Assembly (NCBI RefSeq): GCF_001375495.1
Contig: NZ_LN831058.1
Coordinates: 1,074,768-1,138,767, forward strand
Length of the DNA stretch: 64,000 nt
Direction: 5' to 3'
From: Flaviflexus massiliensis
GTDB lineage: Bacteria; Actinomycetota; Actinomycetes; Actinomycetales; Actinomycetaceae
Position numbers and translations under genes: made by a program. Below are positions 8,266 through 17,558 of the stretch, piece by piece (within the stretch, counting starts at the first letter, position 1; every line of letters begins with the position of its first letter). A model generated the notes under the pieces. It had not been told where the DNA came from and did not search any database. It worked only from the letters and a program-made list of their open reading frames with translations.

Positions 8266-8292
8266 TTGGCGATCACGTGGCAATGGCATAAT
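8266..8292 (+). promoter_or_regulatory. Probable promoter of the rplJL operon
   Basis: TTGGCG (8266-8271) and CATAAT (8287-8292) lie 15 bp apart, short for a standard promoter, but the -10 sits in TGGCATAAT like the tRNA-Trp and rpoB elements. It lies just upstream of the L10 leader. Confidence 0.5.
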
Positions 8293-8301
8293 CTTGAATC
8301 T

Positions 8302-8380
8302 GCCGAAGACCGCCGGTCACCCGTGAGCCAGACGGGGTGAAATTCGTAAAGAAGCCAGCGCAGGTGAGTATAGAGCTTTC
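8302..8380 (+). ncRNA. Ribosomal protein L10 leader
   Basis: The leader starts with GCCGAAGACCGCCGGT and ends with GCGCAGGTGA, the two conserved ends of actinobacterial L10 leaders, where L10(L12)4 binds a kink-turn-like element. It is followed directly by a terminator-like hairpin. Binding of surplus L10 complex would reduce rplJL expression. Confidence 0.65.
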
Positions 8381-8413
8381 ATGCCCCGTGCCGCCTGCAC
8401 GGGGCATTTTTAT
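8381..8413 (+). terminator. Attenuator hairpin in the L10 leader
   Basis: A perfect 10-bp stem ATGCCCCGTG/CACGGGGCAT with loop CCGCCTG (8391-8397) is followed by TTTTATTG. It lies about 40 nt before the rplJ start, placing an intrinsic terminator between the L10-binding region and rplJ. Confidence 0.75.
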
Positions 8414-8453
8414 TGACTTTTTGATTTGGCGGCAATAATTGGAAGGAGGCCCT

Positions 8454-8975
8454 ATGGCAAGGCCGAAAAAGAGCGAAGCGATTGCCGAGCTCGTGGACCT
8501 GTTCCGCGAGTCCAGCGGCGTACTGCTGACCGAGTACCGCGGGTTGACCGTTGAGCAGCTGAAGGACCTTCGGCGCGCAATGGGCGACAACGCCGAGTAC
8601 AAGGTTGCGAAGAACACGCTTGCCAAGATTGCCGCGAAGGAAGCGGGTGTTAAGGGCCTCGATGAGGAACTCGTTGGACCCACCGCTATCGCCTTCGTCA
8701 AGGGTGATATCGCCCAGGTAGCCAAGGCTCTCCGTGACTTCGCCAAGGACCACGACAAGCTCGTGATCAAGTCTGGTGTTCTCGAAGGGGCTATCGTTCC
8801 CGCCGAAGACGTTGCCAAGCTTGCCAACCTCGAGTCTCGCGAGGTCCTGCTCGCCAAGGCTGCTGGTGCTCTCAAGGCATCGCTGTTCAAGGCTGCTTAC
8901 GTTCTCCAGGCGCCGGTCACCAAGACCGTGCGCACCGTCGATGCCCTGCGCGAGAAGCAGGAATCCGCTGCCTAA
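8454..8975 (+). CDS. rplJ: 50S ribosomal protein L10
   Basis: L10 anchors the L7/L12 dimers of the ribosomal stalk. The 173-residue protein opens with ARPKKSEAIAELVDLF and contains LLTEYRGLTVEQLKDLRR and the AEYKVAKNTLAKIA block. The C-terminal helix that carries L12 ends in ALREKQESAA. ATG 8454 follows a near-perfect GGAAGGAGG. It is followed by rplL after 52 nt, and upstream lie an L10 leader and attenuator that should make the pair autoregulated. Confidence 0.97.
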   Translation: MARPKKSEAIAELVDLFRESSGVLLTEYRGLTVEQLKDLRRAMGDNAEYKVAKNTLAKIAAKEAGVKGLDEELVGPTAIAFVKGDIAQVAKALRDFAKDHDKLVIKSGVLEGAIVPAEDVAKLANLESREVLLAKAAGALKASLFKAAYVLQAPVTKTVRTVDALREKQESAA

Positions 8976-9027
8976 GGGCGGCACCCACAAGAATCTGCTC
9001 GCGTAGCAGGAAGGAAGGAAGGCTAGC

Positions 9028-9420
9028 ATGGCTAAGCTCACCCCCGAAGAGCTCATTGAGGCTTTCAAGGAGCTCACCCTCGTAGAGCTCAACGACTTCG
9101 TTAAGAAGTTCGAAGAGGAATTTGAAGTTACCGCTGCTGCTCCCGTTGCTGCTGTTGCAGCCGGTGGCGCTGTTGCAGCCGGTGGCGAAGCTGCTGCTGA
9201 GGAAGAGAAGTCGGACTTCGACGTCGTCCTCGACGCAGTTGGCGACAAGAAGGTTGCTGTCATTAAGGAAGTTCGTGCGCTCACGTCGCTCGGCCTTAAG
9301 GAAGCAAAGGACCTCGTTGACTCCGCACCCAAGGCTGTCCTTGAGGGCGTTGACAAGGAGACCGCTGACAAGGCCAAGGAACAGCTCGAAGCTGCTGGCG
9401 CAACTGTCGTCCTGAAGTAA
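9028..9420 (+). CDS. rplL: 50S ribosomal protein L7/L12
   Basis: The multi-copy stalk protein that recruits translation factors. It has 130 residues: an N-terminal dimerisation domain ([20 protein letters not shown]), an alanine/glycine-rich hinge around residues 35-60, and the factor-binding C-terminal domain with [20 protein letters not shown] strong GGAAGGAAGG precedes ATG 9028. A long hairpin closes the operon. Confidence 0.97.
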   Translation: MAKLTPEELIEAFKELTLVELNDFVKKFEEEFEVTAAAPVAAVAAGGAVAAGGEAAAEEEKSDFDVVLDAVGDKKVAVIKEVRALTSLGLKEAKDLVDSAPKAVLEGVDKETADKAKEQLEAAGATVVLK

Positions 9421-9447
9421 CTTATTGACTCGATCGAGTCAGAGTTG

Positions 9448-9483
9448 AGAGTGCCGGGGAAGGATTACCTTCCCCGGCACTCT
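9448..9483 (+). terminator. Terminator after rplL
   Basis: A perfect 16-bp stem AGAGTGCCGGGGAAGG/CCTTCCCCGGCACTCT with loop ATTA. The following sequence GCTATTG is poor in T. A separate 14-bp palindrome GACTCGATCGAGTC lies just before it at 9427-9440. Confidence 0.8.
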
Positions 9484-9605
9484 GCTATTGTCCCCAGAAT
9501 CCGGCATTGGACCATGAGTTCCCACCGGCTGTAGGAAACGGTGGCGGCTCCCAATGCTTGCCTGGGTGGGGATGGTGGTGGTCGCGGTTTACTTCTCGAG
9601 TTACA

Positions 9606-10094
9606 TCACGAAAGATCGCTGCGGTCCCGAATAATCGTCATGGCGCGTACCCGGTCGATGATGGGCATGTAAGGGAGCGGGTCGAGATGGTTCTCCTCGA
9701 TGTAGTCGGTCAGGCAGTCTGAAACGACCGAGAGGAGTTCCTTCTGGGTCCAGGGCTTGGCCATGTAGTAGTCGAGGTTCGCGGCATTGACCGCACGGAT
9801 GGTGTCGGCAAGGTCTGCTTGGCCTGTGACGAGGACCTTGCGGGTTTGCGTCGTTCGACGATCGTCCATCATCGCCACCAAGAACTCCACCCCCGTTACC
9901 CCCGGCATCCGGTGATCGCACAGCGCCACAGCGAGACTGTCACCATCCCGGTCAATCTCCTCGATGGCTTCCCACGCGTCGTCCACGTCGCTTGCCACCT
10001 CGACCCGAATCGTTCCCGCCACGGAGATGAGGTCCCGTTCGAGGGCGTCCCGGACCTCCGGCTCATCGTCAAGGATCAGTAGTGCGAGTGTCAT
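9606..10094 (-). CDS. Stand-alone response regulator receiver protein
   Basis: 162 residues made of a single receiver domain. The acidic pocket Asp9-Asp10 is in LILDDEPEVR, the phospho-acceptor is Asp60 in LCDHRMPG, and the conserved Thr and Lys are in VLVTGQAD and YYMAKPWTQ. There is no DNA-binding output domain; about 40 residues follow the receiver. The start overlaps the kinase stop as ATGA, so the kinase is its likely phosphodonor. The YMAKPW motif is common in regulators of RpfG/PleD-like pathways. It probably acts by protein-protein contact. Confidence 0.88.
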   Translation of the reverse strand: MTLALLILDDEPEVRDALERDLISVAGTIRVEVASDVDDAWEAIEEIDRDGDSLAVALCDHRMPGVTGVEFLVAMMDDRRTTQTRKVLVTGQADLADTIRAVNAANLDYYMAKPWTQKELLSVVSDCLTDYIEENHLDPLPYMPIIDRVRAMTIIRDRSDLS

Positions 10095-11944
10095 GGTCCC
10101 TCCCTGGGTAGTTCAACAGTTGCAACAGTTCCGGCGCTCGTTGAGTCGAGGGTGAGGCGACCCCCGTGCCGCTCAACGATGGTCTTCGAAATCGTCAGCC
10201 CCAAACCCATCCCGTACTGCACACGGCCGGCCTTGGTCGTGAAGCGGGGCTCAAAAATGTGGTCGCGTAGATCGGGTGGGATGCCGGGGCCATTGTCGCG
10301 GATCGTGACCCGCACCCAGTCCTCCCCGATACTGTCCGCAGTGATCGTGAGTTGACCGTGCGGCAGGTCCGCCACAGCATCCGCCGCGTTGGTTAGTAGG
10401 TTGGTCCACACCTGGGAGAGTTGCCCGGGATGACAGGTGATGGGGTGAAGCGGACTAAACTCCCGAACGATCTCGATGTCCTTGAGTCTGTGTGATAGCA
10501 GGCGCAGAGCATCGTCAATGTTTTCGTTCAGATCCACATCCGTGAGGGGATCACCATCGGGCCTCGCATGGGAACGGAGGGAATCAACAAGGGAACTGAT
10601 TCGGGTGGATGCCGAGCGTAGATTGCGCAGGCCGGTTCCGATTGAAGCGGCGGTTTCCAACACGTCGAGAAGGTCCTCGCGGCCCCGGGGGAGTGCCATC
10701 AGGGTCTCTTCATCGACTTCGGCGAGAACCAGCCTGTTGGCACGCGCGGGATCACCGGTGAGCTCCGTGAAGGTACGTTTGAGAGCCCGGGCTTCCCGGG
10801 TGGAGACGGGCTTCGAGGTGAGCGCCCGGTCCAGTGCCAAGCGAGCAACCCCCGCCTCTCCTCCCAGGTGTCCCATCAGGTCGGCAATCCCGTCCCCAAG
10901 ATGATCGACGGTGCGGATGATGGCGGCAATCGGGTTGTTGACTTCGTGGGCAACACCTGAGGCCAGTTCACCAAGGGTTGCCAAGCGGGCCTGGGACATG
11001 AGTTCGGCACGGGCCTGTTCGAGAGCCTGATACGTGGCGCGCAGTTCTCTTTGTTCCTTTTCGAGCCTGGCGGTCAGTTCCACCTTCTCGATCTGGATCT
11101 CCTCCGCCCTGCGCAGGCGCCGATCAAGCGACCGAATGAGGAGCACTGCGATCAGTAGCTCGATTTCCGGGCGGGTCCGGATCACGTAGTTGAGCTGTTC
11201 GAAAGTGAGCCTGATACCGGTGACGTCCGTCGTGGTCCGGGAGGTAAAGAATGAGTGCCTCTGGTCGGTCAGAGACAGGAGGCCGATGATCCGGCCGGTG
11301 GATGCGTGATGCATGAGGACGTTGCCAGCATGGGATTCGCGTTCCAGGGCGACCTGACCCGATAGGCACAGTGTTGCTTCCTCGGCTGGTTCACCCTCCC
11401 GGGTCAGTCGCACACCGGCCGGGAGTTGGATGCGGGGCTGAAAGCCGAGCAGATCATCAATGCCGGCCACGATCTTCGCCATGATCTCGTCGTCACTATC
11501 CGGCAGGGCGAAGATGAACGATTCTCGCTCCACTGCCTCATCCTGTTCCCGTGCGACTCGGTCTTCGAAGCGCCTCACCTGGTGGGACAGGTCCGTGAGG
11601 AAACGAGCGGGCTTGAGAGAGGGGCCGTGGACGATGAGATCGACCCGGCCCTCGTCTATCAAACGCTCCAGCCCCGTCACGGTGGAGGTAGACGTCACGA
11701 GGATTGACCGAGTCACCGAATGTTTGGTCACAAGCGGCATAAGACCTTCCGCTGCGTCCCCACCATCGCCTTCAAGGCAGGTGATGATGAAGGCGGGGGA
11801 CTGGCCGGTGGAAAGAAGGGTCCGCGCACCTGTCGCGTCACCAGCTTGCTCTATTCGCCATTGCGGTCGCTCTTGTACGAGCAGGGCGGCGATGTCCCGT
11901 GCTATCGGACCCTCGCCGATGATGATGCCGTGGGGATGTGTCAT
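10091..11944 (-). CDS. Cytosolic sensor histidine kinase with cNMP-binding-like domain
   Basis: A 617-residue kinase without membrane spans. Residues about 1-130 look like a degenerate receiver (GIIIGEGPIARDIAALL). Residues about 150-270 resemble a cyclic-nucleotide-binding beta barrel (LPAGVRLTREGEPAEEATLC). A coiled coil rich in E/Q/R follows, then HisKA with His333 in GVAHEVNNP, and an ATPase domain with N box NLLTNAADAV, DNGPGIP and GMGLGLTISK. ATG 11944 follows AGGAAGGAGG. It is coupled to a receiver gene downstream and lies 94 nt after a DASS transporter gene. The input is probably cytoplasmic (ligand or redox/energy state). Confidence 0.88.
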   Translation of the reverse strand: MTHPHGIIIGEGPIARDIAALLVQERPQWRIEQAGDATGARTLLSTGQSPAFIITCLEGDGGDAAEGLMPLVTKHSVTRSILVTSTSTVTGLERLIDEGRVDLIVHGPSLKPARFLTDLSHQVRRFEDRVAREQDEAVERESFIFALPDSDDEIMAKIVAGIDDLLGFQPRIQLPAGVRLTREGEPAEEATLCLSGQVALERESHAGNVLMHHASTGRIIGLLSLTDQRHSFFTSRTTTDVTGIRLTFEQLNYVIRTRPEIELLIAVLLIRSLDRRLRRAEEIQIEKVELTARLEKEQRELRATYQALEQARAELMSQARLATLGELASGVAHEVNNPIAAIIRTVDHLGDGIADLMGHLGGEAGVARLALDRALTSKPVSTREARALKRTFTELTGDPARANRLVLAEVDEETLMALPRGREDLLDVLETAASIGTGLRNLRSASTRISSLVDSLRSHARPDGDPLTDVDLNENIDDALRLLSHRLKDIEIVREFSPLHPITCHPGQLSQVWTNLLTNAADAVADLPHGQLTITADSIGEDWVRVTIRDNGPGIPPDLRDHIFEPRFTTKAGRVQYGMGLGLTISKTIVERHGGRLTLDSTSAGTVATVELPREGP

Positions 11945-12038
11945 GCCGCCTCCTTCCTCAATAGTGCGGTATCGCGTGCCCGGATACGATGGAGTGAGTG
12001 TTTCTTGCTCTGCTAGGCCAGGCTGACTCGTGCGGGCG

Positions 12039-13475
12039 TTAGACGAGTCCCAAGAGTTCCCACATGGGCGGCATGGCAAAGATGAGGAGCAGGGTGGCTC
12101 CGAATCCGGTGATCACCCCGACAAGCGCCATGTGCTTCACCGAGACTTCACCGGTGGAGTAGGCGATGGCATTTGGTGGGGTGGAGATCGGGAGCGACAT
12201 GCCAAACGAACAGGCGAGTGCCACGACCACGGCGAGAACCGTGACATCGACCGAGTCGAGCGAGAATGCCAGAGAAACGGCGAGAGGTACGAGCAGGTTG
12301 GCTGCCGCGGAGTGGGAGATGACGTTGGCAATGCCGAGCCCGATCATGCCGAATACGAAGAGAAGTAGGGTGGGGGAGAAGGTCTCCCACGGGATCGATT
12401 CGACGAGCCACACGTCTAGTTCCGTGGCCGCCACGCCGGTTCCGAGAGCAATGCCTCCCGACACGAGCCAGAGAACGGGCCAATCCAGTTTCTTGATGTC
12501 GTCGCCGGACATCACCTTCATGCTGAGCAGTGCAACAACGGGGAAGAAACCAACGATGTTGGAGGAGACTCCGTGGATCGGCTCGGTCATCCACAGCACG
12601 ATCGTTAGGGCAGCGATGGAGTAGAAGAGCTTCGCATTCGGGGAGGAGTCCCAGTTCTTTTCCAAACTGATCTCGATCTTTCCTTCCCTCGGAAGGAACA
12701 GGGCGCACAGGAGCAGCCACGAGAGGAAGAGCACGACGAGCATGAGCGGCACGGCCATGATCATCCAGTCAATGAACGACACCTGAATGCCGCGCTCGGC
12801 CAGGGCGCCCACCGCGATAGCGTTCGGGGGAGTGCCGACCGGAGTCCCGATGCCACCAACATTGGCGGCGAGGGGGATGGCGAGCGCAAACCCGGCCTTC
12901 GCTTTCTTCCCTTCAACCGCGGCAATGATGGGAATAATGACGGCAAACATGGTGGCTGTTGTGGCCGTGTTTGACATGAACATGGAGAGCAAAGCCGTGA
13001 TAATCATGAGGCCCAGCACCGTCAGCCGGATCGAACCAGCGAACGGCTTCAGCAGAACGGCGGCGATGTTCTTATCGAGCCGATACTTCTCCGCTCCCTC
13101 CGCAATCATGAATCCACCCAGGAAGAGGATGATGACGGGGTTCGCGAGAGCCGAGAAATAGTCGGCTGCCGGTAACGGCTCAAAACCGCCACCGATCTCA
13201 AAAATCGTGCCTGCCGAAATCATGAGGACCTCGAGGAGAATCACGAGGACGGCGGTTGCGACAAGGGGAATGGGTTCGGTAATCCAGAACACGATGGCGA
13301 GAAGGAAAATCGCCAGCATGCGCTCCCCGGCCTCGGGGAGGTTCGGAATGTCAACGATCAGGGGAAACAGGAACGCGAGGATGCCAACGATGAGACCGAC
13401 CCGCTTTGTCAGGCTCATGGACGATCCCAGCTTGCGGCGGCGGGCAGCCGCCTCATCTTTGATTGGCGTGCTCAT
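12039..13475 (-). CDS. DASS family anion (dicarboxylate) transporter, SLC13-type
   Basis: A 478-residue transporter with a dozen hydrophobic segments. It has the two family motifs SNTAT and IGTPVGTPPN in the first half and LPISTPPNAIAYS in the second, which form the Na+ and carboxylate sites of DASS proteins. The likely substrate is succinate/malate-type dicarboxylate taken up with Na+, although sulfate and citrate relatives exist. ATG 13475 is preferred over GTG 13481; neither has a strong ribosome site. The gene runs in the same direction as the kinase/receiver pair downstream, suggesting that pair senses or responds to the same nutrient. Confidence 0.88.
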   Translation of the reverse strand: MSTPIKDEAAARRRKLGSSMSLTKRVGLIVGILAFLFPLIVDIPNLPEAGERMLAIFLLAIVFWITEPIPLVATAVLVILLEVLMISAGTIFEIGGGFEPLPAADYFSALANPVIILFLGGFMIAEGAEKYRLDKNIAAVLLKPFAGSIRLTVLGLMIITALLSMFMSNTATTATMFAVIIPIIAAVEGKKAKAGFALAIPLAANVGGIGTPVGTPPNAIAVGALAERGIQVSFIDWMIMAVPLMLVVLFLSWLLLCALFLPREGKIEISLEKNWDSSPNAKLFYSIAALTIVLWMTEPIHGVSSNIVGFFPVVALLSMKVMSGDDIKKLDWPVLWLVSGGIALGTGVAATELDVWLVESIPWETFSPTLLLFVFGMIGLGIANVISHSAAANLLVPLAVSLAFSLDSVDVTVLAVVVALACSFGMSLPISTPPNAIAYSTGEVSVKHMALVGVITGFGATLLLIFAMPPMWELLGLV

Positions 13476-14033
13476 GACCACATTCTAAGAATCGAAAACA
13501 GCTCAGAGCTGGGACCATCGGCCAACGCAACATCCCAACAACAACGGACATTAAAGGAAAATCGACACACGGAACCCGAACCGGACGAGCGGGGAACGAG
13601 AAAGAAGGAGGCAGGTGTTTCCCCGAGTGAGATCGTCGATCTCCCTCTTGCCATGCCGTGCTCATGATGGATCGTGGGCACGCTGTGGAGAATGCGTGCG
13701 CAAGTGGCGGGGACTGGGGTAGGGTCGGACACTAGAAGCGCCACCGAAGAAGCGTACGCATCGGTCACCGCGACCCGGTGGGTCTGGGTCGGTCAATGTT
13801 TAGGAATATGGCCCCAAGGTGGCATAATAGACGTGGTCACTGAGTGTGGCCTTGGCACGTGACCCCTTACACAGGCGTGAGGGCTAGACCCGTCCGATTT
13901 GACAGTGTACATTTAATATTTGCGCTTACTTGTGTGGGGTGACGTGTATCCTCTGGGGATAGTACGGGAATTACGCGACTCCGCCTCGCAGAAGTGAGTA
14001 TACGCCTTACCATCTCCAGGGAAGGGATCCCAC
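13476..14033. other. Non-coding region between the DASS gene and rpoB
   Basis: About 560 bases with no credible gene. It should contain a leftward promoter for the transporter operon and the long 5' leader of rpoB. A TTGACA at 13899-13904 has no convincing partner -10 at 16-18 bp. A short inverted pair GTCAC/GTGAC lies at about 13836-13862. Confidence 0.5.
13806..13828 (+). promoter_or_regulatory. Probable rpoBC promoter
   Basis: The -10-like CATAAT (13823-13828) lies within GGCATAATAGAC, identical over 12 nt to the tRNA-Trp element. It would give an rpoB leader of about 200 nt. The -35 region is weak (TTAGGA at 13800-13805, 17 bp away). Confidence 0.5.
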
Positions 14034-17000
14034 TTGGCTGTTTCGCCTATTTCGACAGCATCCGCTTCGCGGGGCCGCAAGGCCCGCGTATCCTTCGCCA
14101 AGATCAAGGAGCCCATGCAAGCTCCGGACCTGCTCGGTCTTCAGACTGAGAGCTTCAATTGGCTGATTGGTTCAAAGTCTTGGAGGGAGAATGCGGCTCC
14201 CGGTGAAAAGTCGGGACTGGAAGAGATCTTTGAAGAGGTCTCTCCGATTGAGAACGCGGCAGGCACCATGAAGCTGTCGTTCTCCGAGCCCAGTCTTTTC
14301 GATCCGAAGTACACGGTCGACATGTGCAAGGAAAAGGACCTCACCTACTCCGCACCCCTGTACGTCAAGGCCGATTTCTACTACAGGGAAACTGGTGAGA
14401 TTAAGTCTCAGACCACGTTCCTTGGCGATTTCCCGCTCATGACCCCGGGCGGTACCTTCATCATCAACGGCACCGAGCGTGTCGTTGTCTCCCAGCTTGT
14501 TCGTTCCCCCGGCATCTACTTTGAGTCGGAGCGCGATAAGACCTCGGACAAGCTCATTTACACAGCGAAGTTCATTCCGTCCCGCGGTGCGTGGCTCGAG
14601 TTCGAGATCGACAAGCGGGACGCTGTTGGCGTGCGCGTTGACCGTAAGCGCAAGCAGTCCGTCACCCACTTCCTTAAGGCCTGGGGCATGACGGACGAAG
14701 AGATCCGCGAAGAATTTGCGGACTACCCGATCCTGCTCGACACGCTCGATCGCGACACGGTTCAGACCAAGGAAGAGGCACTGACCGACGTCTACCGCAA
14801 GCTGCGTCCCGGCGAGCCGCCGACCGCACGCGCCGGTGAGAACCTGCTCTCCAACCTCTACCTGTCCGACAAGAGGTACGACCTGGCGAAGGTTGGTCGC
14901 TACAAGATCAACAAGAAGCTCGGTCTCGACACTGACAACAAGACCCGTCAGCTTACCCTCGAAGACATCGTGGGCTCGATCCACTACATTCTCGCCCTCC
15001 ACGCCGACAAGGCCGAGGCGAACTGCGGTGGCCCCACCGACGTTCAGATCGAATTCGACGACATTGACCACTTTGGTAACCGTCGCATCCGCGCCGTAGG
15101 CGAGCTCATCCAGAACCAGGTGCGTACCGGCCTGTCCCGCTTGGACCGCATGGTGCGTGAGCGCATGACGACGCAGGAAGCCGCTGCGATCACGCCGTCC
15201 TCGCTCATCAACATCCGCCCGATCGTGGCCGCGATCAAGGAGTTCTTCGGAACCTCCCAGCTGTCGCAGTTCATGGATCAGAACAACCCGCTGTCGGGCC
15301 TGACCCACAAGCGCCGTCTGTCCGCACTCGGCCCGGGTGGTCTTGCTCGTGACCGCGCAGGCATGGAAGTGCGAGACGTTCACCCCTCTCACTACGGCCG
15401 TATGTGCCCCATTGAGACCCCGGAAGGCCCGAACATCGGTCTGATCGGTTCGCTCGCTACCTTTGCTCGCGTCAACTCGTTTGGCTTCCTCGAAACCCCG
15501 TACCGCAAGGTTGTCAACGGTGTCGTCACGGACGAAATCGAATACCTGACGGCGGATGATGAGGACCGTTACGTCATCGCCCAGGCAACCGACCGCCTGA
15601 ACGACGACGGTACGTTCATGGACGAAGAGGCTCTCTGTCGTGAAGAGGGCGGTGAACCCGCGCTCCTCGCCATCGACCTCATTGAGTACATGGACGTCTC
15701 GGCCCGCCAGATGGTGTCTGTCGGCACCGCCATGATCCCCTTCCTCGAGCACGATGACGCGCACCGCGCACTCATGGGTGCAAACATGCAGCGCCAGGCT
15801 GTTCCGCTGCTCCGCACCGATGCTCCGCTTGTTGGTACGGGCATGGAAGCTCGCGCGGCAGCTGACGCCGGTGAAGTCCTTCAGTCCGATGTGGCTGGCG
15901 TGGTGGAAGAGGCCTCGGCCGACATCATCCGCATCGCCACCGACGATGGAGACTACAAGTCGTACCGCATCACCAAGTTCGAACGCTCGAACCAGGGCAA
16001 CTGCTACAACCAGAAGGTTGTCGTCTCCGAAGGCGACCGCGTTGAGGTTGGCACAGTTCTTGCTGACGGCCCCGCAACCGAAGACGGCGAGCTCGCACTC
16101 GGACGTAACCTCCTCGTCGCATTCATGTCGTGGGAAGGCTACAACTACGAGGACGCGATCATCCTGTCCCAGCGCGTTGTTACCGACGACATGCTGACCT
16201 CGATCCACATCGAGGAGCACGAGGTTGATGCTCGCGACACGAAGCTCGGTCCGGAAGAGATCACCCGGGACATCCCGAACGTGTCCGAAGAGGTCCTGTC
16301 GAACCTGGACGAGCGCGGCATTATCCGCATCGGTGCCGAGGTTTCGGCCGGTGACATTCTGGTCGGCAAGATCACCCCGAAGGGTGAAACCGAGCTGACG
16401 TCGGAGGAGCGCCTCCTGCGCGCCATCTTCGGTGAGAAGGCGAAGGAAGTTCGCGACACGTCCCTGCGCGTCCCGCACGGCGAGTCCGGCATCGTCATCG
16501 GTGTCCGTGAGTTCTCTGCCGAAAACGATGATGAGCTGGCTGCCGACGTGCGACAGACCGTCCGCGTCTACGTTGCTCAGCGCCGCAAGATCACCATCGG
16601 TGACAAGATGGCCGGCCGCCACGGCAACAAGGGTGTTATTTCCCGGATCCTCCCCGTTGAGGACATGCCGTTCCTTCCGGACGGTACCCCGGTTGATATT
16701 ATCCTCAACCCGCTCGGTGTTCCGGGCCGTATGAACCTCGGTCAGGTTTTCGAACTGCACCTGGGCTGGATTGCTGCAAACGGTTGGGATGCGAGCGAGG
16801 CACGTGCCGACGGTGAAGAGTGGGCCCTGCGCCTGCCTGAAACTGCTGTGACCGGTGCTCCCGGCCAGACCGTGGCAACCCCGGTTTTTGACGGTGTGGA
16901 ACCGGACGAGATCGAGGGTCTTCTCGGTGCGACTCTTCCGAACCGCGACGGTGAGCTCATGGTTGGCCAGAACGGTAAGGCGAAGCTCTTCGACGGACGT

Positions 17001-17483
17001 TCCGGCGAACCCTTCCCCGACGAGATCTCGGTCGGCTACATGTACATGCTGAAGCTCCACCACCTCGTGGATGACAAGATTCACGCACGTTCGACCGGCC
17101 CGTACTCGATGGTGACCCAGCAGCCCCTCGGCGGTAAGGCCCAGTTCGGTGGCCAGCGCCTGGGTGAGATGGAGGTGTGGGCACTGGAAGCGTACGGTGC
17201 TGCGCACACGCTGCAGGAAATGCTGACCATCAAGTCGGATGACACGGTTGGTCGTGTCAAGGTCTACGAAGCGATTGTGAAGGGCGACAACATTCCCGAG
17301 CCGGGAATCCCCGAGTCCTTCCGAGTCCTCATCCAGGAAATGCGTTCACTTTGCCTTAACGTCGAAGCGCTCGATGCTAGCGGCAACACAATTAACCTTC
17401 AGGACACCGAAGACGACTTCCGTTCGGCAGAGAAGCCCGCGCTCTCTACTGGCCTGGAAGACTTCGGTGCAATGGAATTCTGA
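14034..17483 (+). CDS. rpoB: DNA-directed RNA polymerase subunit beta
   Basis: Catalytic core subunit, 1149 residues, normal actinobacterial length. The rifampicin pocket is intact and wild-type in character: [20 protein letters not shown] followed by RLSALGPGG, with the usual Asp, His and Ser positions unchanged. The C-terminal [20 protein letters not shown] and the [16 protein letters not shown] tail are present. The TTG start at 14034 is preceded by GGGAAGGGATC. rpoC follows 75 nt downstream. Confidence 0.98.
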   Translation: MAVSPISTASASRGRKARVSFAKIKEPMQAPDLLGLQTESFNWLIGSKSWRENAAPGEKSGLEEIFEEVSPIENAAGTMKLSFSEPSLFDPKYTVDMCKEKDLTYSAPLYVKADFYYRETGEIKSQTTFLGDFPLMTPGGTFIINGTERVVVSQLVRSPGIYFESERDKTSDKLIYTAKFIPSRGAWLEFEIDKRDAVGVRVDRKRKQSVTHFLKAWGMTDEEIREEFADYPILLDTLDRDTVQTKEEALTDVYRKLRPGEPPTARAGENLLSNLYLSDKRYDLAKVGRYKINKKLGLDTDNKTRQLTLEDIVGSIHYILALHADKAEANCGGPTDVQIEFDDIDHFGNRRIRAVGELIQNQVRTGLSRLDRMVRERMTTQEAAAITPSSLINIRPIVAAIKEFFGTSQLSQFMDQNNPLSGLTHKRRLSALGPGGLARDRAGMEVRDVHPSHYGRMCPIETPEGPNIGLIGSLATFARVNSFGFLETPYRKVVNGVVTDEIEYLTADDEDRYVIAQATDRLNDDGTFMDEEALCREEGGEPALLAIDLIEYMDVSARQMVSVGTAMIPFLEHDDAHRALMGANMQRQAVPLLRTDAPLVGTGMEARAAADAGEVLQSDVAGVVEEASADIIRIATDDGDYKSYRITKFERSNQGNCYNQKVVVSEGDRVEVGTVLADGPATEDGELALGRNLLVAFMSWEGYNYEDAIILSQRVVTDDMLTSIHIEEHEVDARDTKLGPEEITRDIPNVSEEVLSNLDERGIIRIGAEVSAGDILVGKITPKGETELTSEERLLRAIFGEKAKEVRDTSLRVPHGESGIVIGVREFSAENDDELAADVRQTVRVYVAQRRKITIGDKMAGRHGNKGVISRILPVEDMPFLPDGTPVDIILNPLGVPGRMNLGQVFELHLGWIAANGWDASEARADGEEWALRLPETAVTGAPGQTVATPVFDGVEPDEIEGLLGATLPNRDGELMVGQNGKAKLFDGRSGEPFPDEISVGYMYMLKLHHLVDDKIHARSTGPYSMVTQQPLGGKAQFGGQRLGEMEVWALEAYGAAHTLQEMLTIKSDDTVGRVKVYEAIVKGDNIPEPGIPESFRVLIQEMRSLCLNVEALDASGNTINLQDTEDDFRSAEKPALSTGLEDFGAMEF

Positions 17484-17558
17484 TCACGGAGAAGAGGCTG
17501 GGTCTAGCGCCCACCCAGCCCTCCTCCGCGGCAGGGTGCATAGGAAGAAGTAGGAAAC

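Noticed and set aside
9427-9440. 14-bp palindrome GACTCGATCGAGTC after rplL
   Set aside because: Too short to call an operator on its own; it lies between a stop codon and a terminator, with no regulated start nearby.
13899-13927. TTGACA as a second rpoB promoter
   Set aside because: No acceptable -10 at 16-18 bp; the sequence at 17 bp is GCGCTT.
15250-15350. Possible rifampicin-resistance change in RpoB
   Set aside because: The [21 protein letters not shown] segment has wild-type residues at the usual resistance positions.
14172-17207. 1011-codon open frame antisense to rpoB
   Set aside because: A codon-bias shadow of rpoB on the opposite strand: low-complexity, Val/Asp/Arg-rich translation, no ribosome site and no recognisable domain.
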